This document shows positions 7,902-16,242 of a DNA stretch of 64,000 nt, piece by piece. Under the pieces are notes generated by a model that saw only the letters and a program-made list of their open reading frames with translations, ran no database searches and had not been told where the DNA came from. Position 1 is the stretch's first letter. Each line of letters starts with the position of its first letter. The stretch is from Halobacillus halophilus DSM 2266 (lineage in GTDB: Bacteria > Bacillota > Bacilli > Bacillales > Halobacillaceae). The stretch covers positions 3,224,001 through 3,288,000 of the forward strand of contig NC_017668.1 in NCBI RefSeq assembly GCF_000284515.1, read 5' to 3'. The translations under genes and the position numbers were made by a program.

Positions 7902-8846
7902 TTATGAGTGAGTTTTCTCTGTCTCTTTCGGCCAATATTCCTGAACAAGGTCATAAAGACGAACGAGAAATTCATTTCGGTTCTGATCAAGCTCGGACAT
8001 GGTCATGCCATTTGATTGATGCTCACAGCCCGAAACAACTTTGTTGTAAAGTTCATCCGTCAGTTCTGGAGCTTCAAGCTTCGTCCACGGTTTTTTCAAA
8101 GCCGGGCCGAATTGTTTCAGCATATGTCGCATACCGCCTTCTCCACCAGCCAGATGGAACGTTAAGAAAGGACCATATTGGGCGTAGCGCATCCCCGCTC
8201 CATGGGTAAAGGCTTTATCCACCTCTTCTGTGGTCGCAATTCCTTCATTTACGATATGAAGCGATTCTCTCCAGATCGCTTCAATTAGGCGGTCTGCGAT
8301 ATGACCTTCAATTTCATTACGAACATGGAGAACGCTCATCTGCAGACTTTCATAAATGGAAATAGCTTTTTCCACATGTTCATGAGTGGTCTCCTCTCCA
8401 GGTACAATTTCCACAAGCGGCAGAATATAAACCGGATGGAAAGGATGCGCAACGACAAACCGCTCCGGGTTATTCAGATTAGTCTGCAGCTCGGAAGGCA
8501 TAATGCCGGAAGTACTGGAACCGATAATCGCATCTGCTTTCGCGTGCTGATCAATTGTCTGCAATACCGTCTGCTTTAGCTCTTCGATTTCAGGGACGTT
8601 TTCCTGAATAAAGTCGGCCTCTTTTACAGCTTCCGCTGCGTCCGCTTCAAAGGTAAGACGATCTCTCGATGCACCCTCTGCTAGCCCAAGCGCCTCAACG
8701 TAAGACCAGGACTGGTCCACCGCCCGGCGCATACGCTCTTCCGCTCCTTCAGCTGGATCTGTTGCCACCACATCATGGCCCTGACCAAGCATACGTGCAA
8801 TCCAGCCATTTCCTATTACACCGGTTCCTACGACAGCCATTTTCAT
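7902..8846 (-). CDS. cdhA: L-carnitine dehydrogenase
   Basis: A 314-residue member of the 3-hydroxyacyl-CoA dehydrogenase superfamily. The NAD site is MAVVGTGVIGNGWIARML, the catalytic region has VAHPFHPVYILPLVE (His of the dyad) with a conserved Glu/Asn environment, and the C-terminal YAQYGPFLTFHLAGGEGG plus ALKKPWTKLEAPELT are strongly typical of L-carnitine dehydrogenases. It oxidises L-carnitine to 3-dehydrocarnitine with NAD. Its ATG overlaps the stop of the upstream cleavage enzyme by ATGA, showing translational coupling. Cytoplasmic. Confidence 0.9.
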   Translation of the reverse strand: MKMAVVGTGVIGNGWIARMLGQGHDVVATDPAEGAEERMRRAVDQSWSYVEALGLAEGASRDRLTFEADAAEAVKEADFIQENVPEIEELKQTVLQTIDQHAKADAIIGSSTSGIMPSELQTNLNNPERFVVAHPFHPVYILPLVEIVPGEETTHEHVEKAISIYESLQMSVLHVRNEIEGHIADRLIEAIWRESLHIVNEGIATTEEVDKAFTHGAGMRYAQYGPFLTFHLAGGEGGMRHMLKQFGPALKKPWTKLEAPELTDELYNKVVSGCEHQSNGMTMSELDQNRNEFLVRLYDLVQEYWPKETEKTHS

Positions 8847-9739
8847 GATGATTGACCTCCCCGGGAATTTCTTAATTGTAAATATTCACGTGCTTCCTGA
8901 GGAGTCATGGGCTCTAAGTCCATTCCTTGAAGCATGCTGACCGATTTATCGACAAGCTGCTCGTTCTTTGCTGGTACTCCTTTGGATAGATAAATATTAT
9001 CCTCCAATCCAACCCGGATGTTCCCGCCCAGAATCGCGGTCTGAGAAGCCATCGGCATTTGCATGCGGCCGATTCCAAAAGCAGACCAGTGAGCATTTTC
9101 CGGAATTCGGTTCTTCATATAAAGAATGGTTTCGGCATCAGCCGCCGCTCCCCATGGAATCCCAAGGCAGAATTGGAACATCGGATCTCCGTCTACAAGA
9201 CCTTCTTTAATTAACTGATTGGCAAAACGAATATGCCCGGTATCAAAACATTCAAGCTCCGGTTTCACTCCGCTTTCCTGAACCATTTTGGCCTGGTCCC
9301 GCAGCCAATCGGTCGGACTCATATAAATCATGTTTCCGAAGTTTGTGCTTCCGCAATCCAGGGTGCACATTTCCGGAAGCAACTCACCAACCGGTTCATG
9401 ACGTTCCGATGGGATCTGGATATCAGTTCCATCTCCGCCTGCAGCTGGCGTGCTCAGGCTCGGGATGAAATCTCCTCCGCCGCCTGATGTAATATTAATG
9501 ATCACATCGGTTTCCGATTCACGGATACGGTCTACAATTTCACGGTAGTGATCCATGTTGTGACTAATGCCGCCGGTTTTCGGGTCACGTGCGTGCACAT
9601 GGGCAACCGTCGCACCCGCTTTAGCGGATTCAATAGCGGATTCCGCTATCTCTTTCGGCGTTACCGGCACATGAGGGTTCTTTTCTAACGTGTCTCCAGC
9701 TCCCGTTACAGCAGAAGTTAACAATACTTTATTTTTCAT
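8843..9739 (-). CDS. cdhC: Dehydrocarnitine cleavage enzyme (BKACE family)
   Basis: A 298-residue beta-keto acid cleavage enzyme. The zinc site motif is GATVAHVHARDPKTGG (two His), with IINITSGGGG and the C-terminal FGIGRMQMPMASQTAILGG characteristic of the family. It would condense 3-dehydrocarnitine with acetyl-CoA to give betainyl-CoA and acetoacetate. It is the first gene of the three-gene operon; AAAGGAGG lies before the ATG. BKACE enzymes use different substrates, but with carnitine dehydrogenase and a thioesterase coupled downstream the carnitine route is the clear assignment. Confidence 0.88.
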   Translation of the reverse strand: MKNKVLLTSAVTGAGDTLEKNPHVPVTPKEIAESAIESAKAGATVAHVHARDPKTGGISHNMDHYREIVDRIRESETDVIINITSGGGGDFIPSLSTPAAGGDGTDIQIPSERHEPVGELLPEMCTLDCGSTNFGNMIYMSPTDWLRDQAKMVQESGVKPELECFDTGHIRFANQLIKEGLVDGDPMFQFCLGIPWGAAADAETILYMKNRIPENAHWSAFGIGRMQMPMASQTAILGGNIRVGLEDNIYLSKGVPAKNEQLVDKSVSMLQGMDLEPMTPQEAREYLQLRNSRGGQSS

Positions 9740-10242
9740 TCAAAAGATCCTCCTTTGAATCGTTTAATTTAGTTAATCTTTTCAAAGTGTACCAACTGGA
9801 CTTTATATTTTCAATACCTTTTAAGGATCTATTATTTATTAAACTTATTCAAACCTTCTATGCCAATTTGTGGTCCTCTGGTTTAATTTAAATTGAATCA
9901 TCACACGTAATAACAAGGAATAATCAATCATCAGTTACTATTAGAGTTACTCAGCTTCAAAATCATCCTATATTCTTCTAAAAGCTTTCTTATTCCATTT
10001 TTGAAAAAAAACCGTCTGGATCGTACATTTTAAAATGCCAACGAAAAGCAGCACTTTATTAATGAACGAGGAATAAAGCTGAGTCCACGTTCCAATAATT
10101 GCGGCCGCATTACCTTGCTAATGCGATGAAACAGACCAAGCGCCTGTTTCATGAACGCAGTCAGAAACCCGTTCACTCTTAATTTCCAGGCTATATTAAT
10201 GGTTAGTATTGATATCTTTATAAAAAGACTTATTAAGCTAAA
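9740..10242. other. Intergenic region upstream of the carnitine operon
   Basis: About 500 bases with no convincing gene. Two short hairpins lie side by side: GCATTA/TAATGC (10107-10124) and ATGAAACAG/CTGTTTCAT (10126-10152). The operon promoter should be at the 9740 end, but no clean -35/-10 pair stood out. Confidence 0.5.
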
Positions 10243-10776
10243 GGGCCGGATTGTGGAAGACTCAGTTTCGAGATATTGGGTGGAGAATGGGCTCCAGGGA
10301 ACGGCTCGCTTTCCGTGGGCATGTGGTGAGCTTCCTCAGGCTGCGCCTTCCGAGATCTCACCGATCATGTTCATCCCGCAGGAGTCTTCGCCGTTCCCTT
10401 CCGCCCCTTTGCGATCATTGAGAGCTCGAAGTTCTCTGCATACACACCTTCCAATGAACAAGGATCATCTATAATCTACTTTGATTCTTACTGTTTGTTT
10501 ACGTGTAGGAACCCTGTTATAGAAGCATTTGAGGCAGATACAGCTTGGCTCCTGTCTTCTATAGCAGGGTCAGTTCACTAGATATCGTTGGGGTGGCGGA
10601 AGAAACGACGAGACTCCCGCGGGAGAAGGAGCTAGGCGAGACCCCGCAAGGAGTGATAACGACTGAGGAGGCTTGCCAGTTCCCCCGCAGGAAAGCGAGT
10701 TGTTTCCGTAGCCGCCCTATCCTTTTTTGGCAATGGACCCGAGTTATCTCGAAACTGAGTCTTCAAGTAATGGGAG
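10243..10776. repeat. 0.5-kb repeat element with terminal inverted repeats, copy 1
   Basis: The ends are inverted copies of GAAGACTCAGTTTCGAGATA (10256-10275 and 10745-10764). Inside each end lies a GC-rich palindromic module with CCCGCGGGAG- and CCCGCAGGA-type cores. Similarity with the copy at 36 kb continues beyond the 20-base ends (AAGTAATGGGAG on one side, ATCCGG on the other), so the element is about 530 bases. No transposase frame is present; apparent long frames across it are by-products of GC-rich palindromes. It behaves like a non-autonomous, MITE-like element or paired intergenic repeat. Confidence 0.75.
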
Positions 10777-10843
10777 CTTAACTTTAAAAACAACACGAAA
10801 CTTTAACAGAGCTAATTTCTTAATAAAATTAATAATAGGACAA

Positions 10844-10886
10844 ATAAAAAGTCATCAGTTCCTTAAGGATCTGATGACTTTCTTTA
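10844..10886 (-). terminator. Terminator of the TetR gene
   Basis: Stem AAAGTCATCAG / CTGATGACTTT (10848-10858, 10871-10881) followed on the minus strand by TTTATTTG. It overlaps the stop region of the TetR gene closely. Confidence 0.85.
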
Positions 10887-11426
10887 TTCATTGGGGTAGG
10901 TTTGCTGGGTCAATCGCTCCAGCACTTTTTTCCTCAGACTCGGATTCAGCTGACCAAGACCGAAGATTTCGGACAGCCACAGCCCATCCACGGCAAGGCG
11001 AAGGATGGTGGCATCCACCTGATCCAATCCATCGTGCTCAATATGATTCTGCCAGTCCGCATAAGTATCCTGCAGCGGCTTTAAAAGCTTAGGGTTCATT
11101 CCCTGCGCTGCCAGCATACCGGCACTAATGGTTTCATTCTGCACACTTTTATCATGCATAACATTAATAAAAGACCTGGCCCACTTGCCTTCCTCTACAG
11201 CTTCTTTATCAACCAGATCTTCCACGTTTTGCTGGTAAATGTTATTCATGTGCTGAACGAGTCCTTCCACCAGTGACTCCTTCGTGGAAAAATGGTACAG
11301 AAGACCGCCTTTACTGACTTCGGCACGCTTAGCTACAGCATCTAAGGTTAAAGCATCATTGCCTTTCTCTTTAACGATTAAAGCAGCTGCTTCCAAAATT
11401 TTATGCCGTTTTGATTCTCTTGGCAT
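10884..11426 (-). CDS. TetR-family regulator, likely of the carnitine operon
   Basis: A 180-residue TetR protein. The N-terminal helix-turn-helix is DALTLDAVAKRAEVSKGGLLYHFSTKES (about residues 22-50), and the C-terminal ligand domain (from about residue 60) matches the TetR_C group that contains BetI-like choline sensors only in general size. GAGGG lies eight bases before the ATG. It is upstream of the carnitine operon in the same direction, separated by the repeat element and about 1.1 kb. The regulatory link is inferred from position. Confidence 0.85.
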   Translation of the reverse strand: MPRESKRHKILEAAALIVKEKGNDALTLDAVAKRAEVSKGGLLYHFSTKESLVEGLVQHMNNIYQQNVEDLVDKEAVEEGKWARSFINVMHDKSVQNETISAGMLAAQGMNPKLLKPLQDTYADWQNHIEHDGLDQVDATILRLAVDGLWLSEIFGLGQLNPSLRKKVLERLTQQTYPNE

Positions 11427-11570
11427 GACTTTTCCCTCATTTTAAGTTCGGTTTTTCTTCATGTTATCAGTAGTTTCGCCTTTTTTCAATTTGGTTCTGT
11501 TCCAATTTAATTCTACACCAGAACTTCTTTACACCCTGCCTGGCATAAATTTGAAAAAGATCATCATAAT

Positions 11571-11656
11571 AAAAAAGGACCTGACCTGCACGAATTAACG
11601 TGCCTTTTGGTCCCATCTTTTTGCTGGGTAAGAGCCTTGCGCTCTACCCTTTTTTA
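11571..11656 (+). ncRNA. Structured RNA ending in a terminator
   Basis: Two nested helices, GGACC...GGTCC (11577-11581, 11609-11613) enclosing GCACG/CGTGC (11588-11592, 11599-11603), are followed by a terminator hairpin GGGTAAGAGC/GCTCTACCC (11626-11635, 11641-11649) and TTTTTT. It lies between the divergent TetR gene and the deacetylase gene, 50-70 bases before the latter. It could be a short regulatory leader (attenuator) of the deacetylase or a free small RNA. No known riboswitch class was recognised. Confidence 0.5.
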
Positions 11657-11724
11657 AATGCAACGCCGGGATATGTTAAGGAACGTCCTGAATGAGGTAA
11701 AGTATGCGAAAGGAAGGGTTTCTT

Positions 11725-12495
11725 ATGTTAGCTCGATTATTTATTTTATCAGGTTTAATCTTCATTTCCCTCTCGAGTTTTCCCCCAGTTTCGTCCAGTG
11801 CCGATTATTACCCTTTACAAACCGAATTTCCAAACCATATGCTCTACCAGGCCCAGATCAAAGATAAAATGATAGCTCTAACGTTTGACGATGGTCCAGA
11901 TCAGAAGTACACGCCTGGATTATTGGATATATTAAACAAACACCAGATAAAAGCGACGTTCTTTTTAATGGGATCACGTGTAGCTAAATACCCTGAGGTG
12001 ACCAGACGTATGGTAAACGAAGGACATGCGATTGGGAATCATACATATTGGCATCCGAATCTGGCTGAAGCGGACATTCATCAAATGGAATGGGAAATTA
12101 ATCATACCAATAATCAAATATATCAAGCTACAGGGCGAACTACCCCATGGTTTAGGGCTCCCTACGGTGCTTTAAACGAGCAGCAGGTATTGAGCCTTGG
12201 ATTTTTGGGTTATAAGGGGATAGGCTGGTCTATTGATACAGAAGACTGGAAAGGGCCGGGGGAAAAAGCAATCACCCGGCAAGTTATCCACAATGTCCAT
12301 CCTGGCGCGATTGTCTTGATGCATAATGCGGGCCACTGGACGCAGGATTTAAGTGGTACGGTAGAAGCTCTGGATGAGCTGATTCCCCTGCTGAAAAGGA
12401 ATGGATACCAATTCGTTACGATTCCCCAAATGTGGCAGCTCCATCATCATGGTCACGATTCTTCTCAGCATGCCGAAGAAAAATCATTAAAATAG
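11725..12495 (+). CDS. Secreted polysaccharide deacetylase (NodB domain)
   Basis: A 256-residue exported enzyme. A hydrophobic signal segment fills residues 1-27 and is followed by the NodB domain: LTFDDGPDQKYTPGLLDIL (catalytic Asp and metal Asp), GHAIGNHTYWHPNL (metal-binding H-x3-H), FRAPYGALNEQQV, and the end motif VHPGAIVLMHNAG. It would remove acetyl groups from cell-wall peptidoglycan or another N-acetylglucosamine polymer. The ATG at 11725 has AAGGAAGGG upstream; an in-frame ATG at 11704 with GAGGT upstream is a real alternative. Its 3' end overlaps the convergent next gene by 31 bases. Confidence 0.9.
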   Translation: MLARLFILSGLIFISLSSFPPVSSSADYYPLQTEFPNHMLYQAQIKDKMIALTFDDGPDQKYTPGLLDILNKHQIKATFFLMGSRVAKYPEVTRRMVNEGHAIGNHTYWHPNLAEADIHQMEWEINHTNNQIYQATGRTTPWFRAPYGALNEQQVLSLGFLGYKGIGWSIDTEDWKGPGEKAITRQVIHNVHPGAIVLMHNAGHWTQDLSGTVEALDELIPLLKRNGYQFVTIPQMWQLHHHGHDSSQHAEEKSLK

Positions 12496-12815
12496 GAAAG
12501 CTGTTGTACGTTCTTTATCCCATAGATATCTTTAAATTCCTTAATCGTTGTCGTTTCTTTATTCAGTGTCTCTTTCATTTTCTTACCACACTTTTCACTG
12601 CACAGAGCAAACATCGCGTCAGATCCATCCTCTTTAGCTTCAGAGTCTGCGGTCGTTACAATCATAGGAACACTCGTATTCCGAGTCTCTAACCATAATT
12701 GAGTGATGGACCCTTCCTGATCTGAATAATCTACACCTTCAGCAAATTTAACACTTAACCCAAACACCGGATCATTTTCTTTAATTTTCTTCATGCACCA
12801 GGAACATCTCAACAT
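12465..12815 (-). CDS. Cys-pair protein of unknown function
   Basis: A 116-residue soluble protein with a Cys pair at each end of the domain, MLRCSWCMKKIKEND and ALCSEKCGKKMKET, which together look like a four-Cys metal site. The middle is acidic. TAAGGACG lies about nine bases before the ATG. The C-terminus overlaps the deacetylase gene tail-to-tail by 31 bases. A DNA- or protein-binding role is possible but nothing is recognised. Confidence 0.65.
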   Translation of the reverse strand: MLRCSWCMKKIKENDPVFGLSVKFAEGVDYSDQEGSITQLWLETRNTSVPMIVTTADSEAKEDGSDAMFALCSEKCGKKMKETLNKETTTIKEFKDIYGIKNVQQLSYFNDFSSAC

Positions 12816-13027
12816 AAGATCACGTCCTTACCTATAATAGATTTTTGGTCCAGAAGATAACGCAGCCGTACCATACACGACATGAATTTTCAGACATCTT
12901 CTCCTATCATTATAAACAAACCATCGAGGTACACAACCAATCATTGCTACTATAACAAGACCACGTTGAAAAAACCTTGACCAGCTAAATGATCAAGGTA
13001 GAACTTATACTATTCAACTATTTTCCA

Positions 13028-13474
13028 TTAATAAGTGCCTGCTAAAATACTCTCTATATCATTCAAGCTTGACATTAACGTTATGGTGGGATAAACCATA
13101 AGAAACAATACAGCGAACAAGACGATCCTCTTTTGTTTTCCCCGGTATAACTCCTTGATGATCAAAAGAGGCACGGCAAAGATCGATGCAAAGAATAAGA
13201 GGTAATCCTGCTTCAGATACCCTACCCGGTCTACCAGCATATCGATATGCCATTCCTTATAGTCAGCTGGATGAAAGTTGATCTTCTCTTCTTTTAACCC
13301 CAACAAATTATGAGACTGCACGAGAACGGTTTCTTCTTTCTTCTCAATGATTTCATATCCCAGAGGCGCATAACCGATCTCATAGGCCATGATGTAGGAC
13401 ATCATAAAAGCTATGATCATAAATAAAACATTGAGGAGAAAACCTCTAATTTTACTTAGTGTCTTTTCACTCAT
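13028..13474 (-). CDS. Membrane protein of unknown function (148 aa)
   Basis: Three predicted helices: residues about 12-33, 88-105 and 115-135. A polar extracytoplasmic or cytoplasmic section lies between the first two (HNLLGLKEEKINFHPADYKEWHIDMLVDRVGYLKQ). GTGAGGGAG lies close to the ATG. No family recognised. It has no close partner gene. Confidence 0.65.
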   Translation of the reverse strand: MSEKTLSKIRGFLLNVLFMIIAFMMSYIMAYEIGYAPLGYEIIEKKEETVLVQSHNLLGLKEEKINFHPADYKEWHIDMLVDRVGYLKQDYLLFFASIFAVPLLIIKELYRGKQKRIVLFAVLFLMVYPTITLMSSLNDIESILAGTY

Positions 13475-13554
13475 ACTCCCTCACCACGCTCCACGGCACG
13501 TTTCCTTTTAAGTCGCAACCTGATACCTTAATAATATCTGACCACTCCAAACAA

Positions 13555-14081
13555 TTAATATTTCGTAATATACGTTAGCAGCCCCCTAGTGTCCCTCCAG
13601 CCATATACCACTTCATCCAGCGTTTTACCAGACACTTCAATCTCCGTTGTATCTATTTTCTCCGCTCCTATTTTTCATAGAAGAACCGGGAATCGTTATC
13701 TGCCAACACGAAGACAAGCATAGAATAAATATTCATCTTGTTTAATTCGTGAATAATGGGCTCTATCAACCGCTTCCCTAAACCGTTTCTCTGGTGCTTT
13801 TTTAATAAATACAAAGCATATAGTTCCCCTTCATATTCCGGATAGGTTCTCGATCTTGCCTGCCCACCGTTTGAGAAACCTATAATATCCCCTTCACAAT
13901 TTTCAGCTACATAAACCATCTGTTTTGTGATCATTTCTTTCCATTTCTGCGCTCTATTTTCATAGGTCATGCTTGTTAAATATTCCTCAGGAACGATACG
14001 TTCGTAAGTGGAACGCCAGCTATCAACTTGAACTTTCGCCACTCCCTCTGCATCCGTTACAGCTGCTCTTCTTATCTTCAT
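13555..14081 (-). pseudogene. GNAT acetyltransferase gene with a one-base frameshift
   Basis: The first 137 codons encode a GNAT domain: MKIRRAAVTDAEGVAKVQVDSWR, the acetyl-CoA loop KKHQRNGLGKRLIE and VLADNDSRFFYEK. The frame then meets TAG at 13668. Adding one A to the A5 run there continues as GAEKIDTTEIEVSGKTLDEV and YGWRDTRGLL, the normal C-terminus of this family, to a TAA at 13555. The break is a one-base loss in a homopolymer, real or artefactual. The truncated product would lack the last strand of the fold. Confidence 0.75.
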
Positions 14082-14278
14082 TCTTCCCATCCCTATTTTT
14101 AGACGTTTGAGCTGGGTGTTTATGTAACAATTATTTCAAAATTATGTAATAGACTCAATGATATCCTCTATAAGCGTAAATCCGTGGTCTGGTTCCTATT
14201 CACCATTCCTTACTGTTCATCCGGAAAAGATGGCCTTAATGTAGTGAGAGTAAGAAGGACCTACCACTTATACTTCTT

Positions 14279-14731
14279 TTACTTCTTATACAACAGCTTT
14301 AACCTTTCACACACCACTGGAATTTTATAATGAAAATCTTGATTTATTTCTTTAAGTTCTTTTCGGAAAAAAGACTCATGAACTTCGCGCCAATACCTTA
14401 ATGTCCGGTCCCCTTCCATAAACGCATGTTCTTCCGTAACTTCATCAAACGGAACAACTTTTACAGAAGTGGTTTCCATAATCGCCACGGCTTCTCCATT
14501 ACCATCAAGAATAATATTGTGAAGACCACTGTTCGGTAAGGATTCATTTTCCCATTCGTAGATGGTGTAGTACGATGAGGTGGCGGTCTTTCTTCCCTCC
14601 AGCACCAGCTCTGCCAGTTGATCAGCCATTTCTTTTGAATCGCCAAAAGCCCAGGCTTCATAATGGGCTGGGGCATGTGGATTTGTTTTACGATAATCTT
14701 CCCAAAGTTGTATGATAGAATCTTTAGCCAC
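14279..14731 (-). CDS. ASCH-domain protein
   Basis: A 150-residue ASCH protein. Visible family features are LVLEGRKTATSSYYTIYEWEN (the conserved GxKxxT RNA/ligand groove motif), NIILDGNGEAVAIMETTSVKVV, and the C-terminal RYWREVHESFF. GTG is the start, with AAGGAGG nine bases upstream. ASCH domains bind RNA or act as small amidohydrolases; which applies here is not visible. It is followed closely on the same strand by nothing conserved, and preceded by an SGNH hydrolase. Confidence 0.85.
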   Translation of the reverse strand: MAKDSIIQLWEDYRKTNPHAPAHYEAWAFGDSKEMADQLAELVLEGRKTATSSYYTIYEWENESLPNSGLHNIILDGNGEAVAIMETTSVKVVPFDEVTEEHAFMEGDRTLRYWREVHESFFRKELKEINQDFHYKIPVVCERLKLLYKK

Positions 14732-14766
14732 GCAATAGTCCTCCTTCTTATTTATATTAGTTCCCC

Positions 14767-15333
14767 TTATAAACGGATGCTCTTTATTTTTTTAGTGATT
14801 AATTGGACAAGAAAGTCGTATCCTTCTTCGCCAAAATGAAGGCCATCATTTTTTATGCCTCGCAATTTAATCGGATAATCCTCCAAAGAAATCATCTGAT
14901 GAAAGAAATCTATGAAATGACACCCTGTGTCTTCCGCTACTTCTCTGGCTGCAGAAGCGTATTGATCTAAGACTTCATTTGTTCTTGCCTTTTGAACCTT
15001 TTCATCTACTGGTGCAGGCGAGATTAAAATGGTTTTCTCAGGACTGATACGCTCCACGATTTTATACAAATTCTTTTTATAGAGATCTAGGGGAACAGAC
15101 TTATGAAAAGCAGCGTCATTTGCACCGAAAAGGACGGTGACCCCGTCCGGTTTATGAGCGATCACGTCCTGTTCTATTCTAGATAAACCGTCTACGGTGT
15201 TATCGCCTGATACACCTGCATTGATAAATTCATACTGATTCAATTGCTTAGCGAGTTTCGTTGTAAGCATAGGTTCTTCAAAACCTTCTTTCCTCGCTGT
15301 CAGACTATCTCCAAAACACACGAATGTTTTCAT
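14767..15333 (-). CDS. SGNH/GDSL-family hydrolase
   Basis: A 188-residue cytoplasmic-type esterase. Block I is TFVCFGDSLTARKEG (nucleophile Ser), block II GVSGDNTVDG, block III VLFGANDAAF (oxyanion Asn), and block V NDGLHFGEEGYDFLV (catalytic Asp and His). No signal peptide. The ATG at 15333 has AAAGGAGA upstream. Likely hydrolyses a small ester or acyl group; substrate unknown. It lies 35 bases before the ASCH gene in the same direction, so they may be co-transcribed. Confidence 0.88.
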   Translation of the reverse strand: MKTFVCFGDSLTARKEGFEEPMLTTKLAKQLNQYEFINAGVSGDNTVDGLSRIEQDVIAHKPDGVTVLFGANDAAFHKSVPLDLYKKNLYKIVERISPEKTILISPAPVDEKVQKARTNEVLDQYASAAREVAEDTGCHFIDFFHQMISLEDYPIKLRGIKNDGLHFGEEGYDFLVQLITKKIKSIRL

Positions 15334-15389
15334 AGAATTCTCCTTTCTCACGGGATTATAGACGGACTGGGTGCGTTATTCCTCAGATC

Positions 15390-15803
15390 TTATTTACACG
15401 GTTTGCATGAACATTCTGCTTCTTTCACGATTGTTCCAGAATAACGATCATGCGGCATAAGGGTGCCTGCTTCTAATTGAAATCCTCTCCTGTCTTTTAA
15501 ATAATCGAAACTGCTTATGAAGTCACGATAAGCCATACGCTTTACGATTTGCTTAGATGTCGGCTTGCCCCCTGTTTCATTCTCCAGGCTTAATCCCAAA
15601 GCTTGGTACCCCACGGTCGAGCCGCTAGTTTTTAGCTGGGCATACTCTAGAGACCACATAACCAGGGTGGGTGTAATTAAAGCGTGTACCGCTTCACTTT
15701 TCACTTTCTTCCGGAGCAGTTTTTCTATACTAAAGGTTACTGCTGTAGAAATAGCCAGGTCTATAGCAAACGCAGCCCCTCTCTTCTTTGTCACCGATTC
15801 CAT
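15390..15803 (-). CDS. RDD-family membrane protein
   Basis: A 137-residue protein that opens with KKRGAAFAIDLAISTAV, where the Arg and Asp spacing of the RDD family is kept, and has a second segment with TPTLVMWSLEYAQLKTSGSTVGYQALGL typical of the GxTxGxxxLGL motif. It contains hydrophobic segments around residues 8-25 and 42-55. The C-terminus is Cys-rich (CSCKPCK), unusual for the family. GAGGAGG precedes the ATG. Function unknown; some RDD proteins are Na+/H+ antiporters. Confidence 0.8.
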   Translation of the reverse strand: MESVTKKRGAAFAIDLAISTAVTFSIEKLLRKKVKSEAVHALITPTLVMWSLEYAQLKTSGSTVGYQALGLSLENETGGKPTSKQIVKRMAYRDFISSFDYLKDRRGFQLEAGTLMPHDRYSGTIVKEAECSCKPCK

Positions 15804-15878
15804 ATCTTGTTCCTCCTCGAATCATAGTAGATACCATGTACTAACGATTTCACGCATTGAAAAGTTTCATAATACCCC

Positions 15879-15939
15879 CCCAAAATATGCCACCTCAGGT
15901 CATCCATTTTCTGGATGACCTGAGGTGGCATATTTTGGG
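15879..15939. repeat. 28-bp-arm perfect palindrome, copy 1
   Basis: Perfect inverted repeat with arms 15879-15906 and 15912-15939 around a five-base loop; the core is CCACCTCAGGTCATCCA. It has a near-identical relative at 20988-21042. There is no T run after it on the plus strand, so a plain terminator is not the best reading. Confidence 0.85.
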
Positions 15940-15973
15940 TTTCATCTGTTTTGTTCTGCGGCAATAGAGGAAG

Positions 15974-16141
15974 ATGTCTATTGCTCTCACAGCCGGCCTT
16001 GTTATCGATTTTTTCTACCCTGCCTGGAAGGAGCAGAAAGGACAGCCTATGTCAGAAAATCAGATTCTTGGAACTCGAAGTTTGGGAATAGGCGTTCCAC
16101 TTGCCGCTTTTGTAATTCTCCAGTTAGTAATGAGAATATAG
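15974..16141 (+). CDS. Small membrane-type protein (55 aa)
   Basis: The frame reads MSIALTAGLVIDFFYPAWKE, a polar loop (QKGQPMSENQILGTRS), and a hydrophobic end (LGIGVPLAAFVILQLVMRI), a coherent two-helix small protein. GAGGAAG sits immediately before the ATG, closer than usual, and a TAG lies three codons upstream in frame, so the start cannot be much earlier. Function unknown. It begins just after the palindrome. Confidence 0.5.
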   Translation: MSIALTAGLVIDFFYPAWKEQKGQPMSENQILGTRSLGIGVPLAAFVILQLVMRI

Positions 16142-16242
16142 CCTGACATTAGTTTGGCCTCGACTTAGAGGTTATGGAGTGCCCTCCTGAATCCCTGCTC
16201 TTTTTTGTTTCAAGCGTCCAACATGTTCTTTATTACCAGCAT

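Noticed and set aside
10151-10781. Open frames of 78-121 residues across the repeat element on the plus strand
   Set aside because: They lie over GC-rich palindromic modules, have no ribosome binding sites or protein-like composition, and appear in both orientations.
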